From Emcibacteraceae bacterium (lineage in GTDB: Bacteria > Pseudomonadota > Alphaproteobacteria > Sphingomonadales > Emcibacteraceae): 64,000 bases of DNA. The position numbers and the translations under genes were made by a program. The stretch's first letter is position 1. The number at the start of each line of letters is the position of its first letter. Where the stretch lies: NCBI GenBank assembly GCA_021774795.1, contig JAJFIR010000044.1, positions 1 to 64,000 of the forward strand, written 5' to 3'. Below are positions 44,928 to 54,816 of the stretch, piece after piece. Under the pieces are notes generated by a model. The model was not told the origin of the DNA. It searched no databases and saw only the letters and a list, made by a program, of their open reading frames with translations.

Positions 44928-46376
44928 GTGCAACTGCGCAAAATTGATTTGGGTAATAGCGACCCCGTTGGTAACAGTATACCAATTTCACATACTGTCT
45001 TGACAGGCATATATGTTATGCTTGATGGTCTATGGATCGTCGTTACGGGCGCTGTCATATATTATTGCCTGTTTAATTTTTCGGTGATCAATTCAAAAAT
45101 ATATATGTCCGCTATTATCTTTATTTTAATGAGCTCATGGTTTTTGTTCCATTTTGCCAGTCTATATACTTTTGAAGCATTTAGCGCGCCTTACCGCAAT
45201 ATTTCCAAACTTGCGGTTGTCATCGGTACGGCTTTTTGTCTTCTTATCGCGGTTATTTTTTCCTTGGACGTGTCCGATTTCTTTAGCAAAACATGGATAT
45301 ATTCATTCGCAACTGCATCTATTATTATGATAGTCGCTGGCCGCGTAACTGGCAATATCCTCATAAATTATATGGCGGGTAAACAAATGTTCGCACGTAG
45401 TGTGATAATTGTTGGTAGCGATAGACGGGCAGAAATGCTTATCGAAAAGATCGATAACGAAAAACCCAAACTGAATAACATCATTGGCATATTCGATGAT
45501 AGAACCGAACGTGCCAGCCCCGACGTCTGTGGTTATCCGGTTTTAGGTAATTTGGACGAATTACAGCGATATATTCGCCGCAACAAAGTGGATGATGTAA
45601 TTATCACATTACCCTGGAGTGCCGATGAGCGGCTTTACAAAATAGCCAGGCGCCTGCGCGAACTTCCCGTTCATGTATATCTTAGCTCGGATTTGGTTGG
45701 CTTTCGTTTCCCATATAAGCCCTCAACCAATCATTTTATCGGCATTCCAATGATAGAGGTCGTCAAAACGCCTTTTTCCGATTGGATGGTGTTTATCAAA
45801 AAAGCGGAAGATGTTGTTTTTTCCTTATTAGCACTGCTTATTTTCGCGCCTCTTATGATGATCATAGCAGTCGCCATTTGGGTTGAAAGCCCAGGTCCGG
45901 TGATTTTCAGGCAAAAAAGATACGGATATAATAATAAAATATTTGAAATTTATAAATTCAGATCAATGACCCATAATAAGGTCGCCGAAGAAAAAACAGA
46001 ACAAGCAACCCGAAATGACGCCCGTGTGACACGCGTCGGAAAATTTATTCGAAAAACCAGCCTTGATGAACTTCCGCAAATAATTAACGTCTTAAACGGC
46101 AGCATGTCCCTTGTGGGGCCGCGACCGCATGCGGTTGATCATAATGAAGATTATGCAAAAGTCATTGACGGCTATTTCGCCCGCCACCGCGTTAAACCCG
46201 GTATCACCGGGTGGGCGCAAATAAACGGTTATAGGGGCATCACCGACACTGTTGATAAGATGGAAGGTCGGGTAAAACACGATGTTTATTACGCCGAAAA
46301 CTGGTCCTTACTATTTGATATTCAGATATTGTTCGGTACAATTTTTGTTGGATTTATAAACAGAAATTCAATGTAA
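44928..46376 (+). CDS. undecaprenyl-phosphate glucose phosphotransferase (exosortase-associated PglC/WcaJ-like)
   Basis: 482 residues, GTG start with AAGG upstream. Four or five N-terminal helices, a CoA-binding-like Rossmann segment ([17 protein letters not shown]), then the bacterial sugar-transferase domain: [52 protein letters not shown] and [19 protein letters not shown]. It starts the repeat unit by moving a sugar phosphate (probably glucose) onto undecaprenyl phosphate at the inner membrane. It is divergent from the VPLPA-CTERM gene. Confidence 0.94.
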   Translation: MQLRKIDLGNSDPVGNSIPISHTVLTGIYVMLDGLWIVVTGAVIYYCLFNFSVINSKIYMSAIIFILMSSWFLFHFASLYTFEAFSAPYRNISKLAVVIGTAFCLLIAVIFSLDVSDFFSKTWIYSFATASIIMIVAGRVTGNILINYMAGKQMFARSVIIVGSDRRAEMLIEKIDNEKPKLNNIIGIFDDRTERASPDVCGYPVLGNLDELQRYIRRNKVDDVIITLPWSADERLYKIARRLRELPVHVYLSSDLVGFRFPYKPSTNHFIGIPMIEVVKTPFSDWMVFIKKAEDVVFSLLALLIFAPLMMIIAVAIWVESPGPVIFRQKRYGYNNKIFEIYKFRSMTHNKVAEEKTEQATRNDARVTRVGKFIRKTSLDELPQIINVLNGSMSLVGPRPHAVDHNEDYAKVIDGYFARHRVKPGITGWAQINGYRGITDTVDKMEGRVKHDVYYAENWSLLFDIQILFGTIFVGFINRNSM

Positions 46377-46405
46377 ATTAAATAGCGTAGATTAAATAAT
46401 ACTGA

Positions 46406-47908
46406 CTAAATCGTATTCTTGCCCGCAAACCAGTGTATCAATGCACCAATTTGGTCCTTGTTTAGGTGAAGGCCAAGCTTAGTGCGCCGCCATAAAATAT
46501 CATCAACCGTCTGCGCCCATTCATTTTCTATAAGATAAATTACTTCTTTTTCATATAGACCTTCGCCAAAATGTTGGCCCATTTCTTCTATATTCGCCGC
46601 GTCTTTAAGAACATTTGCCGCCAATGTACCGTAACTACTCATCAATCTTGCAATGATATGGTGTTTTAAAAATGGATACTCCCGTTGCAATTTATCTTCG
46701 TAATAATCATATTCGGTAACATTAAAGTTTCCGCCCGGAAGCGGTTTCCCTGCTGTCCACTTTTCTTTCATTTTCGGAAAATAACGTTTTAATTTTTTTA
46801 AACTTTTTTCCGCCAGAACCCGGTATGTTGTGATCTTCCCGCCTATAATATTGAGCAGTGGTGCCTGGTTCCTACCTTTATCCAGCTTAAGTACAAAATC
46901 CCGGGTCGCTTCTTGTGCTTCGCTCGCGCCATCATTATATAATGGCCGCACTCCAGAATATGTATCAACCACATCTGCTACGTTAATTTCCGCCTTCAAA
47001 TATTCGCTGGCCATTTGGCACAAATATTCGGTTTCGGCATTTGAAATCTGCACATCCGATAAATTACTTTCATAATCTTGATCAGTGGTGCCGATAAGCG
47101 TGAATTTTCCTTGGTAAGGTATCGTAAAAATAATGCGGCCATCGGCCCCTTGAAATAAATAGGCGTTATCATGATCATATATTCTTTTAACGATAATGTG
47201 ACTGCCCTTAACAAGTCGCATAATTTTTTCATCCGGTTTATGCAAAATATCTGACAAAACATTATCAACCCACGGCCCAGCCGCATTGATCAGGACCTTT
47301 GCTTTTATGGTTCTACTGTCATCGGTTTTTTGATTTCTGATTTTTATGTGCCAGTGGTCTTTTTCGCGTTTTGCCTTAATGCATTGGTGGCGAGGCAAAA
47401 TGGTCGCTCCTAAATCCCGCGCCCGCATGGCATTTAAGACGACAAGCCGGGCATCATCTACACGGCAATCGGAATATTCAAATGCCTTCTTAAATTCTGG
47501 TTTTAATATTTTCCTGTATTTTTCATCGCGCAGATCAACGGTTTTGCATCCGGGCAATAATTCACGACCCCCAAGATGATCATATAAAAATAGGCCAAGA
47601 CGAATAAGCCAAGCGGGCCGAAGGCCGCGGTGATAGGGAAGCAAAAATTTTAAGGGCCGGATGATATGCGGTGCGGACTTTAATAAAACCTCGCGTTCTT
47701 TTAACGCTTTTCGCACCAATGAAAATTCATAATGCTCAAGATACCTGAGGCCGCCGTGGATAAGCTTGGTACTCGCAGATGACGTTCCGCTCGCTAAATC
47801 ATTTTGTTCACATAACGCGACCGACAGCCCCCTGCCCGCGGCATCAGCGGCAATGCCGCAGCCATTAATGCCCCCGCCAATGATGCAAATATCATAAATG
47901 TGATCCAA
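46406..47908 (-). CDS. glpD: aerobic glycerol-3-phosphate dehydrogenase
   Basis: 500 residues, TTG start at 47908 with AGGAA upstream. FAD site IIGGGINGCGIAADAAGRG, then LASGTSSASTKLIHGGLRYLE, INAAGPWVD, LIGTTDQDYES and GGKITTYRVLAEKS. Oxidises sn-glycerol 3-phosphate to dihydroxyacetone phosphate and passes electrons to quinone at the inner membrane. Works with GlpK, encoded at 9.8 kb; the two are on opposite sides of the exopolysaccharide region, which may have separated them. Confidence 0.96.
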   Translation of the reverse strand: MDHIYDICIIGGGINGCGIAADAAGRGLSVALCEQNDLASGTSSASTKLIHGGLRYLEHYEFSLVRKALKEREVLLKSAPHIIRPLKFLLPYHRGLRPAWLIRLGLFLYDHLGGRELLPGCKTVDLRDEKYRKILKPEFKKAFEYSDCRVDDARLVVLNAMRARDLGATILPRHQCIKAKREKDHWHIKIRNQKTDDSRTIKAKVLINAAGPWVDNVLSDILHKPDEKIMRLVKGSHIIVKRIYDHDNAYLFQGADGRIIFTIPYQGKFTLIGTTDQDYESNLSDVQISNAETEYLCQMASEYLKAEINVADVVDTYSGVRPLYNDGASEAQEATRDFVLKLDKGRNQAPLLNIIGGKITTYRVLAEKSLKKLKRYFPKMKEKWTAGKPLPGGNFNVTEYDYYEDKLQREYPFLKHHIIARLMSSYGTLAANVLKDAANIEEMGQHFGEGLYEKEVIYLIENEWAQTVDDILWRRTKLGLHLNKDQIGALIHWFAGKNTI

Positions 47909-47953
47909 AAAATTACGTTCCTATAACTGCCCTGTTAGGAACTATTTACTATT

Positions 47954-49948
47954 TTACAGGTGCTCTGCCAAGAACATTTCCATTTCTCGCAGAAATTGAA
48001 TTCGGTGATTTTGGTTGTCTAGGAAATGATCACCATCCTTAAATTCAATATATTTGATTTTTTTATCGGCGTTTTTCATTTTTTTAAAAAAACTTTTACT
48101 TTGCCCTATTTTCACATTTAAATCGTTTTCGCCGTGCGCGAGCAAAACAGGGACATTTATGCTATTGATATTCATTGACGGGGAGCCATCCGCGAAAGAC
48201 CAGTCATCACTTTTAATATAATTTTCGTAAGACTTATAATTTACATCATTTTTTAAACCATCCAAAAATGAAGTAATATCGGTCATAGGTGCGAATGCAA
48301 CGGAACATTTATAAAGTGAATTATTCTTCACAACCGTTTGTAATGCTGCATAACCGCCATAACTTGCTCCGGCGATGCATATACGGTTTGGATCAGCAAT
48401 CCCCTGCTCAATCATCCATTTTGTGCCGTCGTTAATATCTTCAAGCATTTTACGGCCCCATTCATGAAACCCTAAATCCCGGAATGCCTCTCCATATCCT
48501 GTTGAACCACGAAAATTCATTTGCAAAACTGCGTAACCACGGGTGGTTAAAAATTGCGTCCAATAGTTAAAGCCCCAACTATCACGTGATTGCGGACCGC
48601 CATGCGGTAAAATAACCGTTGGTAAGTTTTCGGAAGCTGGTGCTTTCGGAAGTGATAAATAACCGGGAATTATTAAACCATCCCTCGCCTGATAACTGAC
48701 TTTTTTCATTTCTGATAATTTGCCAGTATCTAATTCTCTATAATTTGATTCCAGTAAAATAATTTCATCATTTTCCAAATTATATAGATAAAAAGATATA
48801 GGAACTTGTGGTGATGTTACTTCAAGGATTATTTTATTCTTATCTTTTGATTTATTAATGATGGAATAAGATGAATTGGGAAAGTAATCATTAATTTTCC
48901 GGTTTAGTGCTTGACCTTCGCTTTTAAAATATACGTATCTTGGTTTTTCATCAAAATATGTATAATATTCCAATTCTCCATTTTCATCCATTATGACATT
49001 ATCGATGTCAAAATTTTCATTTTCAGCTATTTTCTCGACAATTTCATGATCGGAGATATCATAAGTATAAAGGGCAAGTTTCTCAGTTTTCTTATTCAAC
49101 GCCTTAATATAAATAATATTTGGGTCCTTTGAAAATCCAGCAAAATAAAACGGGCGAGTTTCGGTGATTTCATCATAGTCAAACAATGATGCCCACTCGC
49201 TTTTTTCCGATTTACGGTAAAACCCCAAGCGCCTTACTTTATTACCAGCCTTTGCTCCAGTTGTACCTTCACCGTATCTGACGATATGATTAGAATCGGC
49301 AATCCACCAATCAATTGCCCTTCTTCCCCTTAATATTCGCCTCCTGGTTTTTGTTTTAATATTTACCTTGTAAACTGCCGGTTCCTCGGGCTTATCAATA
49401 TCTAATTGCAGTAAAATATGATCAGGTTCGTCTTTTAATAAATCAACAACCAAATCCTGGATTTGCGGTTGATAAACTTCCCTCTCATTATATACAATGT
49501 TTCTCCTGTTATATCTTGCTCCGCTTTTAAGCGGCAGAATGGGATTGGTTACTTTCTTTCCGTCCCAAGACATTGTTAATAGACGCCTTTCCGTCCTCAA
49601 TCGATGTGATCTTCCGCCGCTTTTATTACCGGGAAACCGGACACTGGCTAATATTCGTTCGTCAGATGCCCACTCGGCCCAATTATATTTACCTTTGTTT
49701 GGGGGAATAATAATTTCACTCATGGTTTTGTCACTGAGAGACCGAACAGCGATTACAACTTCGCCGCCATGATTTTTCAACATCAATATTTTGGTTCCGT
49801 CAGGTGATATTTTTATAGTTTGAATGTTTGGCAAAGTGCCAAAGGCTTCTGCGGAAACAGATAATTTTTCCTGACCATCAACAAAAGATGCTGGAACGAT
49901 CAATAGAAAAATTGATGAGCAAATTGAAATAAAGATTAACTTGAACAT
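47954..49948 (-). CDS. exported S9-family prolyl oligopeptidase-like peptidase (copy 1)
   Basis: 664 residues with a signal peptide (SICSSIFLLIVPASFVDG). The N-terminal about 400 residues are a beta-propeller (SPDGTKILMLKNHGGEVVIAV). The C-terminal alpha/beta-hydrolase has the oxyanion region LPHGGPQSRDSW, the nucleophile elbow IAGASYGGYAALQ, an aspartate in AHGENDLNVK and a histidine in DGDHFLDNQ. Cleaves short peptides. It is closely related to the next gene, about 105 bases away, so the two are tandem duplicates. Confidence 0.93.
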   Translation of the reverse strand: MFKLIFISICSSIFLLIVPASFVDGQEKLSVSAEAFGTLPNIQTIKISPDGTKILMLKNHGGEVVIAVRSLSDKTMSEIIIPPNKGKYNWAEWASDERILASVRFPGNKSGGRSHRLRTERRLLTMSWDGKKVTNPILPLKSGARYNRRNIVYNEREVYQPQIQDLVVDLLKDEPDHILLQLDIDKPEEPAVYKVNIKTKTRRRILRGRRAIDWWIADSNHIVRYGEGTTGAKAGNKVRRLGFYRKSEKSEWASLFDYDEITETRPFYFAGFSKDPNIIYIKALNKKTEKLALYTYDISDHEIVEKIAENENFDIDNVIMDENGELEYYTYFDEKPRYVYFKSEGQALNRKINDYFPNSSYSIINKSKDKNKIILEVTSPQVPISFYLYNLENDEIILLESNYRELDTGKLSEMKKVSYQARDGLIIPGYLSLPKAPASENLPTVILPHGGPQSRDSWGFNYWTQFLTTRGYAVLQMNFRGSTGYGEAFRDLGFHEWGRKMLEDINDGTKWMIEQGIADPNRICIAGASYGGYAALQTVVKNNSLYKCSVAFAPMTDITSFLDGLKNDVNYKSYENYIKSDDWSFADGSPSMNINSINVPVLLAHGENDLNVKIGQSKSFFKKMKNADKKIKYIEFKDGDHFLDNQNHRIQFLREMEMFLAEHL

Positions 49949-50054
49949 TAGCGCCAGCCTAAATCATAAACCCATCCCCACCTATGCAATTAATATGCTA
50001 TAGTATTGGCTGCTGTTAGGTCAAAAAATACACGATCAATTCTTTGTGAATATC

Positions 50055-52019
50055 CTACAAATGTTTCTTAAGGAACCGGCCCATCTCTTCTAAAAATTGG
50101 ATACGGTCGTTCTCTTTGCTGAAAAAATGGTCCCCTTCTTCCCATTCAATATATTTTATGTCCTTGTTTTTCTCTTTCATGGCCTCATAAAAATATTGAC
50201 TCTGTCCTACCCTGACACTTCGATCAAGTTTACCATGAAATAGAATTACGGGTATATTTATTTTATCCATGTTATGGGCTGGAGACCCTTCCTCAATAGA
50301 ATATTCATCACTTTTGATATAATCAAGATAAGAGTTAGTATTGCCAAAATCATCATAATAATTAACAAAGCTAACTAAGTTTGCCACAGGTGACATCGCT
50401 ACGGAGCATTTATAAAGAGACTGATCCTTAACAACCGCTTGTAATGCCGCATACCCACCGTAGCTTCCGCCGGCAATACAAATACGGTCCGGGTCTGTAT
50501 ATCCTTGTTCAATCATCCATTTGGTGCCGTCATTTATGTCTTCTATCATTTTACGACCCCATTCATGAAAGCCCATTTTAAAAAAACGTTCACCATATCC
50601 GGTTGAACCGCGATAATTCATTTGCAAAACAGCGTATCCTTGGGCGGTTAAATATTGAACCCACCAATCAAATCGCCAATTATCACGTGCAAACGGACCC
50701 CCATGAGGTAAGATTATTGTGGGTAGATTTTTGGGTTCTTCCTCCTTTGGTAACGACAGATACCCCGGAATTTCCAAGCCATCACGGGCTTCATAGGTAA
50801 TTGGCGTCATTTCTGACAGTTTTTCAATATCAACTTCCTGATAATTATAGGCTATCATTTCAATGGAGTTCTTGTCTTTATCATGAATATAATAAGTCCC
50901 AGGCTCTGTCGGTGAAGTTACCTCTATAATTTCTTTTTTTTCATCTTTAGTACTACTACGCATATTAATTGATTTATTTGGAAAACTCCTATGATACAGA
51001 TCGAGATCTTTTTGATATTTATCAATAAGAAATACCATTCTTGGCTGTTTATCATAAAAGGTATATCCGGAAATTTCCCCTTCATCAGTAAACATTAAAT
51101 TTACGATGTCGTATTGATCGTTACTTACTATTTTTTCCAGGAACTCATTTGTATCAACATTATAAGTATATGCAGAACTTCTACCATTTTCATCATTTTT
51201 CGTAACATAAATAATATTTGGATCGTCTGTAAATCCTTCAAAATAATATGGTATATCTTCTTTGATACTGTCGAAGTCATATAATGTGATCCAAGGGCTA
51301 TCTTCGGATTTGCGATAGTATGCTACTTCTCTTGCCTTAAGTGAACCTTGCCTATCTGTTTCACCCTGCCCAAATCTGACGATACCGTCACTGTCCGAAT
51401 ACCAAGACTGTATTACTGGTCTGCCTTTAACAACCCTTCTCGGTAGCTTATCACTTCTAATATCAATTTTGTAAACACCTCTTTCAAATTGTTCATGATA
51501 ATCTAATCCTACAAGAACATGATTTGGTTCATCCCTCAACATATCAACAACATTAGCTTGTATTTGAGATTGCCTACGTCTTTTAGTATTTTGTCGTATA
51601 GGGTTTAATGCGTCCTCACCATCCCATTTCATCGAAATTAATCTCGTCTCAACCGTGTCTACACTTAAAACATCATCTCTTAATTCTCTAAAATTTCCTC
51701 TGGCAGCAAATCGAACGCCGGCAAGAATACGCTCATTATTTGCCCATCTTGCCCATATAAATTCCTGATTTTCAAACGGGGGTATTCCATTTTGTTTTGC
51801 ATTTGGGTCTGTTAAGGAACGGGTAACAAGAATTTTTCTGCCCTGATAGTTTTGGAACATAAGTATTTTAGTGCCATCGGGTGATATTTTTAAATTTTGA
51901 TATTCAGGAAGTTTTCCAAATATTTTTGCATCTGCCGCAATTTTATCTTGTGCTTGTGAATTAACTGAAAACACAATCAATAAAACCAATAGTGATGTAA
52001 ATGAACGTATAATACTCAT
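50055..52019 (-). CDS. exported S9-family prolyl oligopeptidase-like peptidase (copy 2)
   Basis: 654 residues from the ATG at 52019, which has GAGGGGAAAA upstream and opens directly on a signal peptide (SFTSLLVLLIVFSVNSQA); an earlier in-frame start at 52112 adds 31 residues without a ribosome site. Same architecture as the neighbour: a propeller beginning SPDGTKILMFQNYQGRKILV, then LPHGGPFARDNW, IAGGSYGGYAALQ, FHGKLDRSVRVGQ and EEGDHFFSKEN. The catalytic triad is intact. Long stretches such as FHEWGRKM-EDINDGTKWMI are shared with copy 1. Confidence 0.93.
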   Translation of the reverse strand: MSIIRSFTSLLVLLIVFSVNSQAQDKIAADAKIFGKLPEYQNLKISPDGTKILMFQNYQGRKILVTRSLTDPNAKQNGIPPFENQEFIWARWANNERILAGVRFAARGNFRELRDDVLSVDTVETRLISMKWDGEDALNPIRQNTKRRRQSQIQANVVDMLRDEPNHVLVGLDYHEQFERGVYKIDIRSDKLPRRVVKGRPVIQSWYSDSDGIVRFGQGETDRQGSLKAREVAYYRKSEDSPWITLYDFDSIKEDIPYYFEGFTDDPNIIYVTKNDENGRSSAYTYNVDTNEFLEKIVSNDQYDIVNLMFTDEGEISGYTFYDKQPRMVFLIDKYQKDLDLYHRSFPNKSINMRSSTKDEKKEIIEVTSPTEPGTYYIHDKDKNSIEMIAYNYQEVDIEKLSEMTPITYEARDGLEIPGYLSLPKEEEPKNLPTIILPHGGPFARDNWRFDWWVQYLTAQGYAVLQMNYRGSTGYGERFFKMGFHEWGRKMIEDINDGTKWMIEQGYTDPDRICIAGGSYGGYAALQAVVKDQSLYKCSVAMSPVANLVSFVNYYDDFGNTNSYLDYIKSDEYSIEEGSPAHNMDKINIPVILFHGKLDRSVRVGQSQYFYEAMKEKNKDIKYIEWEEGDHFFSKENDRIQFLEEMGRFLKKHL

Positions 52020-52130
52020 AATTTTCCCCTCGTTTCGAATATCAATAGATAGATTATTACATATGCATTTTAGTTTTTCAATGTTGAATTGCAATTTATA
52101 GGGGTAAAACAAGAGGATGATTTAATTCAA

Positions 52131-53549
52131 TTATTTACGTTTTGGCTGCTCGGCGCCAACAGAATTGAGCCAGCTTTGCATTTCCGACTTTATACGAGTT
52201 ACCATATCAAAATGGTCATCAACAAGGTTATTTTGTTCGCCAATATCATCTGCAAGATTATAAAGCTCCGTTTCATCGCGCTCATAAAAATAAATCAATT
52301 TCCAGTCCCCTTCCCTCACCATATAAGAAGGCTCGGAATATGAACCATGATAATGGGGATAATATACTCTAATCGCCTTACGGTCCGGTTCACTTTCATT
52401 TGATAATATACCCTCGAGGCTGACACCGTCCGGTGTTTCCATATTATGCTTTTCTATACCAGCGAGCCCCATCAATGTAGGTGCAATATCCATCGAAATA
52501 GTTGGTATACTGCTTTCTGTTCCCGCTGCCGTAATACCCGGTGCGCGGATCATTAATGGTATGCGTATACCGCCTTCATATACCCATCCCTTTCCGGCCC
52601 TAAAAGGTTTGACTGAAGTTGGTGCCAATCGGCGCAACGTCGAAAGACCGCCATTGTCCGACGTCAATATGACGATTGTATTTTTATCAAGACCCAGATC
52701 ATCTAATCCATCCAGCAATCGCCCGACATTTACATCAAGCGCGTGAACCATAGACGCATATTCAGGGCTATCTTGTCTGATACGGCTCATTGCGTCATTT
52801 TTTTCCATATGGGTATTGGATATTTGATCAGGAAGCTTCGCGGCTTTATTTTCGTAGTACGCCAAATATGGTTTAGCGGCCGTAATTGGCGTGTGCACAG
52901 TGTAAAAAGACAACATAGCGAAAAAAGGATCATCCCCTTGTTCTTTCATGAATGTGAGAGTTTCGTCGGTTAGGCGGTCCGTAAGATATTCACCTTCCAG
53001 TCCATCTTTAAGGCGTGGGTTAGTATAAGGCGCGTAGTAACTTGCGGGCTGTCCTGCGTGGTAACCGCCTTTATTAATATCATAGCCATGTTGATCAGGA
53101 TGGTATCCTTCTGCACCCAGATGCCACTTGCCAGCGTAAAATGTCTTATAGCCCGCATCTTTAAAAGCTTCCGCCAGTGTAATTTCCGAATGGGGCAATT
53201 CATTTAATATTGCTGGTGTCGTTATCGGTTTCGTCAATTCAATTTCAGAATTTCCCGGAATCCAATCGGTAATTTTTAATCTTTCAGGAGACTTTCCGGT
53301 TTGAAGAGCAGCTCTTGTTGAAGAACATACAGTCGATGCTGAATAAGCATCTGTGAAACGCATGCCCGACGCCGCCAGTGCATCTATATTTGGTGTTTCG
53401 TGAAAGGTTGATCCATAACTTGATAAATCAACGCTGCCCAGATCATCAACCAATAAAATAAGTACATTCGGCCTTCCCTGCGCCAGTGAACCATTGCAAA
53501 ATAGTAATACGCTCAACAATACCCAAAATAATCTAGTCCGCTTCATCAT
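52131..53549 (-). CDS. exported sulfatase with variant active-site motif
   Basis: 472 residues with a signal peptide (LFWVLLSVLLFCNGSLA). Type I sulfatase fold: metal site LVDDLGSVDLSSYG, YAGKWHLGAEGYHP, VILTSDNGG and GGIRIPLMIRAPG are typical. The formylglycine motif, normally C-x-P/A-x-R, reads C75-S-S-T-R79, with serine in place of proline. If still modified, it would desulfate a sugar or phenol; if not, it may be inactive or a phosphodiesterase-like relative. Substrate unknown. Confidence 0.9.
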   Translation of the reverse strand: MMKRTRLFWVLLSVLLFCNGSLAQGRPNVLILLVDDLGSVDLSSYGSTFHETPNIDALAASGMRFTDAYSASTVCSSTRAALQTGKSPERLKITDWIPGNSEIELTKPITTPAILNELPHSEITLAEAFKDAGYKTFYAGKWHLGAEGYHPDQHGYDINKGGYHAGQPASYYAPYTNPRLKDGLEGEYLTDRLTDETLTFMKEQGDDPFFAMLSFYTVHTPITAAKPYLAYYENKAAKLPDQISNTHMEKNDAMSRIRQDSPEYASMVHALDVNVGRLLDGLDDLGLDKNTIVILTSDNGGLSTLRRLAPTSVKPFRAGKGWVYEGGIRIPLMIRAPGITAAGTESSIPTISMDIAPTLMGLAGIEKHNMETPDGVSLEGILSNESEPDRKAIRVYYPHYHGSYSEPSYMVREGDWKLIYFYERDETELYNLADDIGEQNNLVDDHFDMVTRIKSEMQSWLNSVGAEQPKRK

Positions 53550-53566
53550 GGTCCTTTTATAATTTT

Positions 53567-54451
53567 TTATCCCAGTTTAAAATGCTCGACTGACATTTCA
53601 ATAAAATATTTTAACGCAGGATAATCAGCACGGTATTTATTCCATAACATGAAGGAATGGAATTCTTCGCCGATTTCCCAATCAAGTTTAACCAGTCTTC
53701 CTTCTTCCAGTTCCTTCTTTACCGTAATATCGGTCAACGTAGCAATGCCAAGTCCGGATAACGCACATTGTTTGATGGTTTCCGTGTTAATAAATTCCAT
53801 GAAACTGAACAAATGAATGCCTGCTTTATGCATCCGTTTTTGAAACACTGAACTATAGCAACATTCCATCGCCCATAAAAGATGGTGATATTCCGCCAGT
53901 TCTGCGGTTTCAAAATTCTTGCCCGCAAGCGGATGATCCGGCAGCGCATAAAGCGAAACCGGTTCTTCGCATATTTTGACGATCTGTGTATTGGCGACAC
54001 TTAAATCCTGTTCTACCAAAAATCCCACGTCAAGGGTACCCATTTTAATGCTTTCGTAAAGTTCCTTGTCGCTCATTATTTTAAACGAAATATGAACATC
54101 CGGTGCCTTTTTCTGAAATTTACGAAGCAAATCCGGCAGTCTGTACGTACTTATCGTTTCCACAGCACCAATCGTGAGTGTTCCGGAAATCTTCGGTGAC
54201 AGGGCAACCGCCTCTTTTCCGTCGCGGCTTAAATCAATGATCTGGCGTGCGTATTTGTGAAATCTTTTGCCGGCGTCCGTAAGTGTCACACCCTTACGGT
54301 CCCGCACAAATAAATCCGCACCCAATGAATATTCTAACGATTTGATTTGCGCTGTTATGCTGGAATGCGCATAATTTAAATTATGAGCCGCTTTGGAAAA
54401 ACTTTTGCGACTTGCAATTTCAAGAAAGCTTTTAAGTTCGGTGATTTTCAT
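53567..54451 (-). CDS. LysR-family transcriptional regulator
   Basis: 294 residues. The N-terminal winged helix-turn-helix reads LKSFLEIASRKSFSKAAHNL and LNYAHSSITAQIKSLEYSLGA, slightly divergent at the recognition helix. The effector domain follows (ISGTLTIGAVETISTYRLP). The gene is divergent from the membrane-protein/cyclase pair, separated by 95 bases that probably hold the shared operator, so it likely controls them. Confidence 0.93.
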   Translation of the reverse strand: MKITELKSFLEIASRKSFSKAAHNLNYAHSSITAQIKSLEYSLGADLFVRDRKGVTLTDAGKRFHKYARQIIDLSRDGKEAVALSPKISGTLTIGAVETISTYRLPDLLRKFQKKAPDVHISFKIMSDKELYESIKMGTLDVGFLVEQDLSVANTQIVKICEEPVSLYALPDHPLAGKNFETAELAEYHHLLWAMECCYSSVFQKRMHKAGIHLFSFMEFINTETIKQCALSGLGIATLTDITVKKELEEGRLVKLDWEIGEEFHSFMLWNKYRADYPALKYFIEMSVEHFKLG

Positions 54452-54546
54452 GATTCACTTTTTTCGAATGTATGTTTCTATTTAATTCTATTTAATTGAA
54501 TTAAAATATTCTGTAAACCTGTTTCATCTTTAACAAAGGATCTAAA

Positions 54547-54816
54547 ATGAATAACACACAGCTATTTATGGATATCGTTGGCTGGGTCGGCGCGGGGTCA
54601 TTATTATGCGCTTACCTTCTTATTTCTAATGATAGAATTGCTGGCAAATCATACTTATATCAAGGACTAAATACCGTAGGTAGCTTCGGTCTTGTTTTAA
54701 ATTCATTTTATTATGGTGCCATGCCGTCAGTCATATTGAATGTCATCTGGGTGATGATAGGCATCTATACATTTAATACTATGATTAGGAAACCGAAGGA
54801 GCAAAGTAATGAATAA
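54547..54816 (+). CDS. small CBU_0592-like membrane protein
   Basis: 89 residues with three transmembrane helices (VGWVGAGSLLCAYLLIS, LNTVGSFGLVLNSFYY, SVILNVIWVMIGIYTF). This matches the short CBU_0592-type membrane-protein family of unknown function. AAAGGA precedes the ATG. It overlaps the cyclase-family gene downstream by 8 bases, so the two are translated together. Confidence 0.82.
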   Translation: MNNTQLFMDIVGWVGAGSLLCAYLLISNDRIAGKSYLYQGLNTVGSFGLVLNSFYYGAMPSVILNVIWVMIGIYTFNTMIRKPKEQSNE

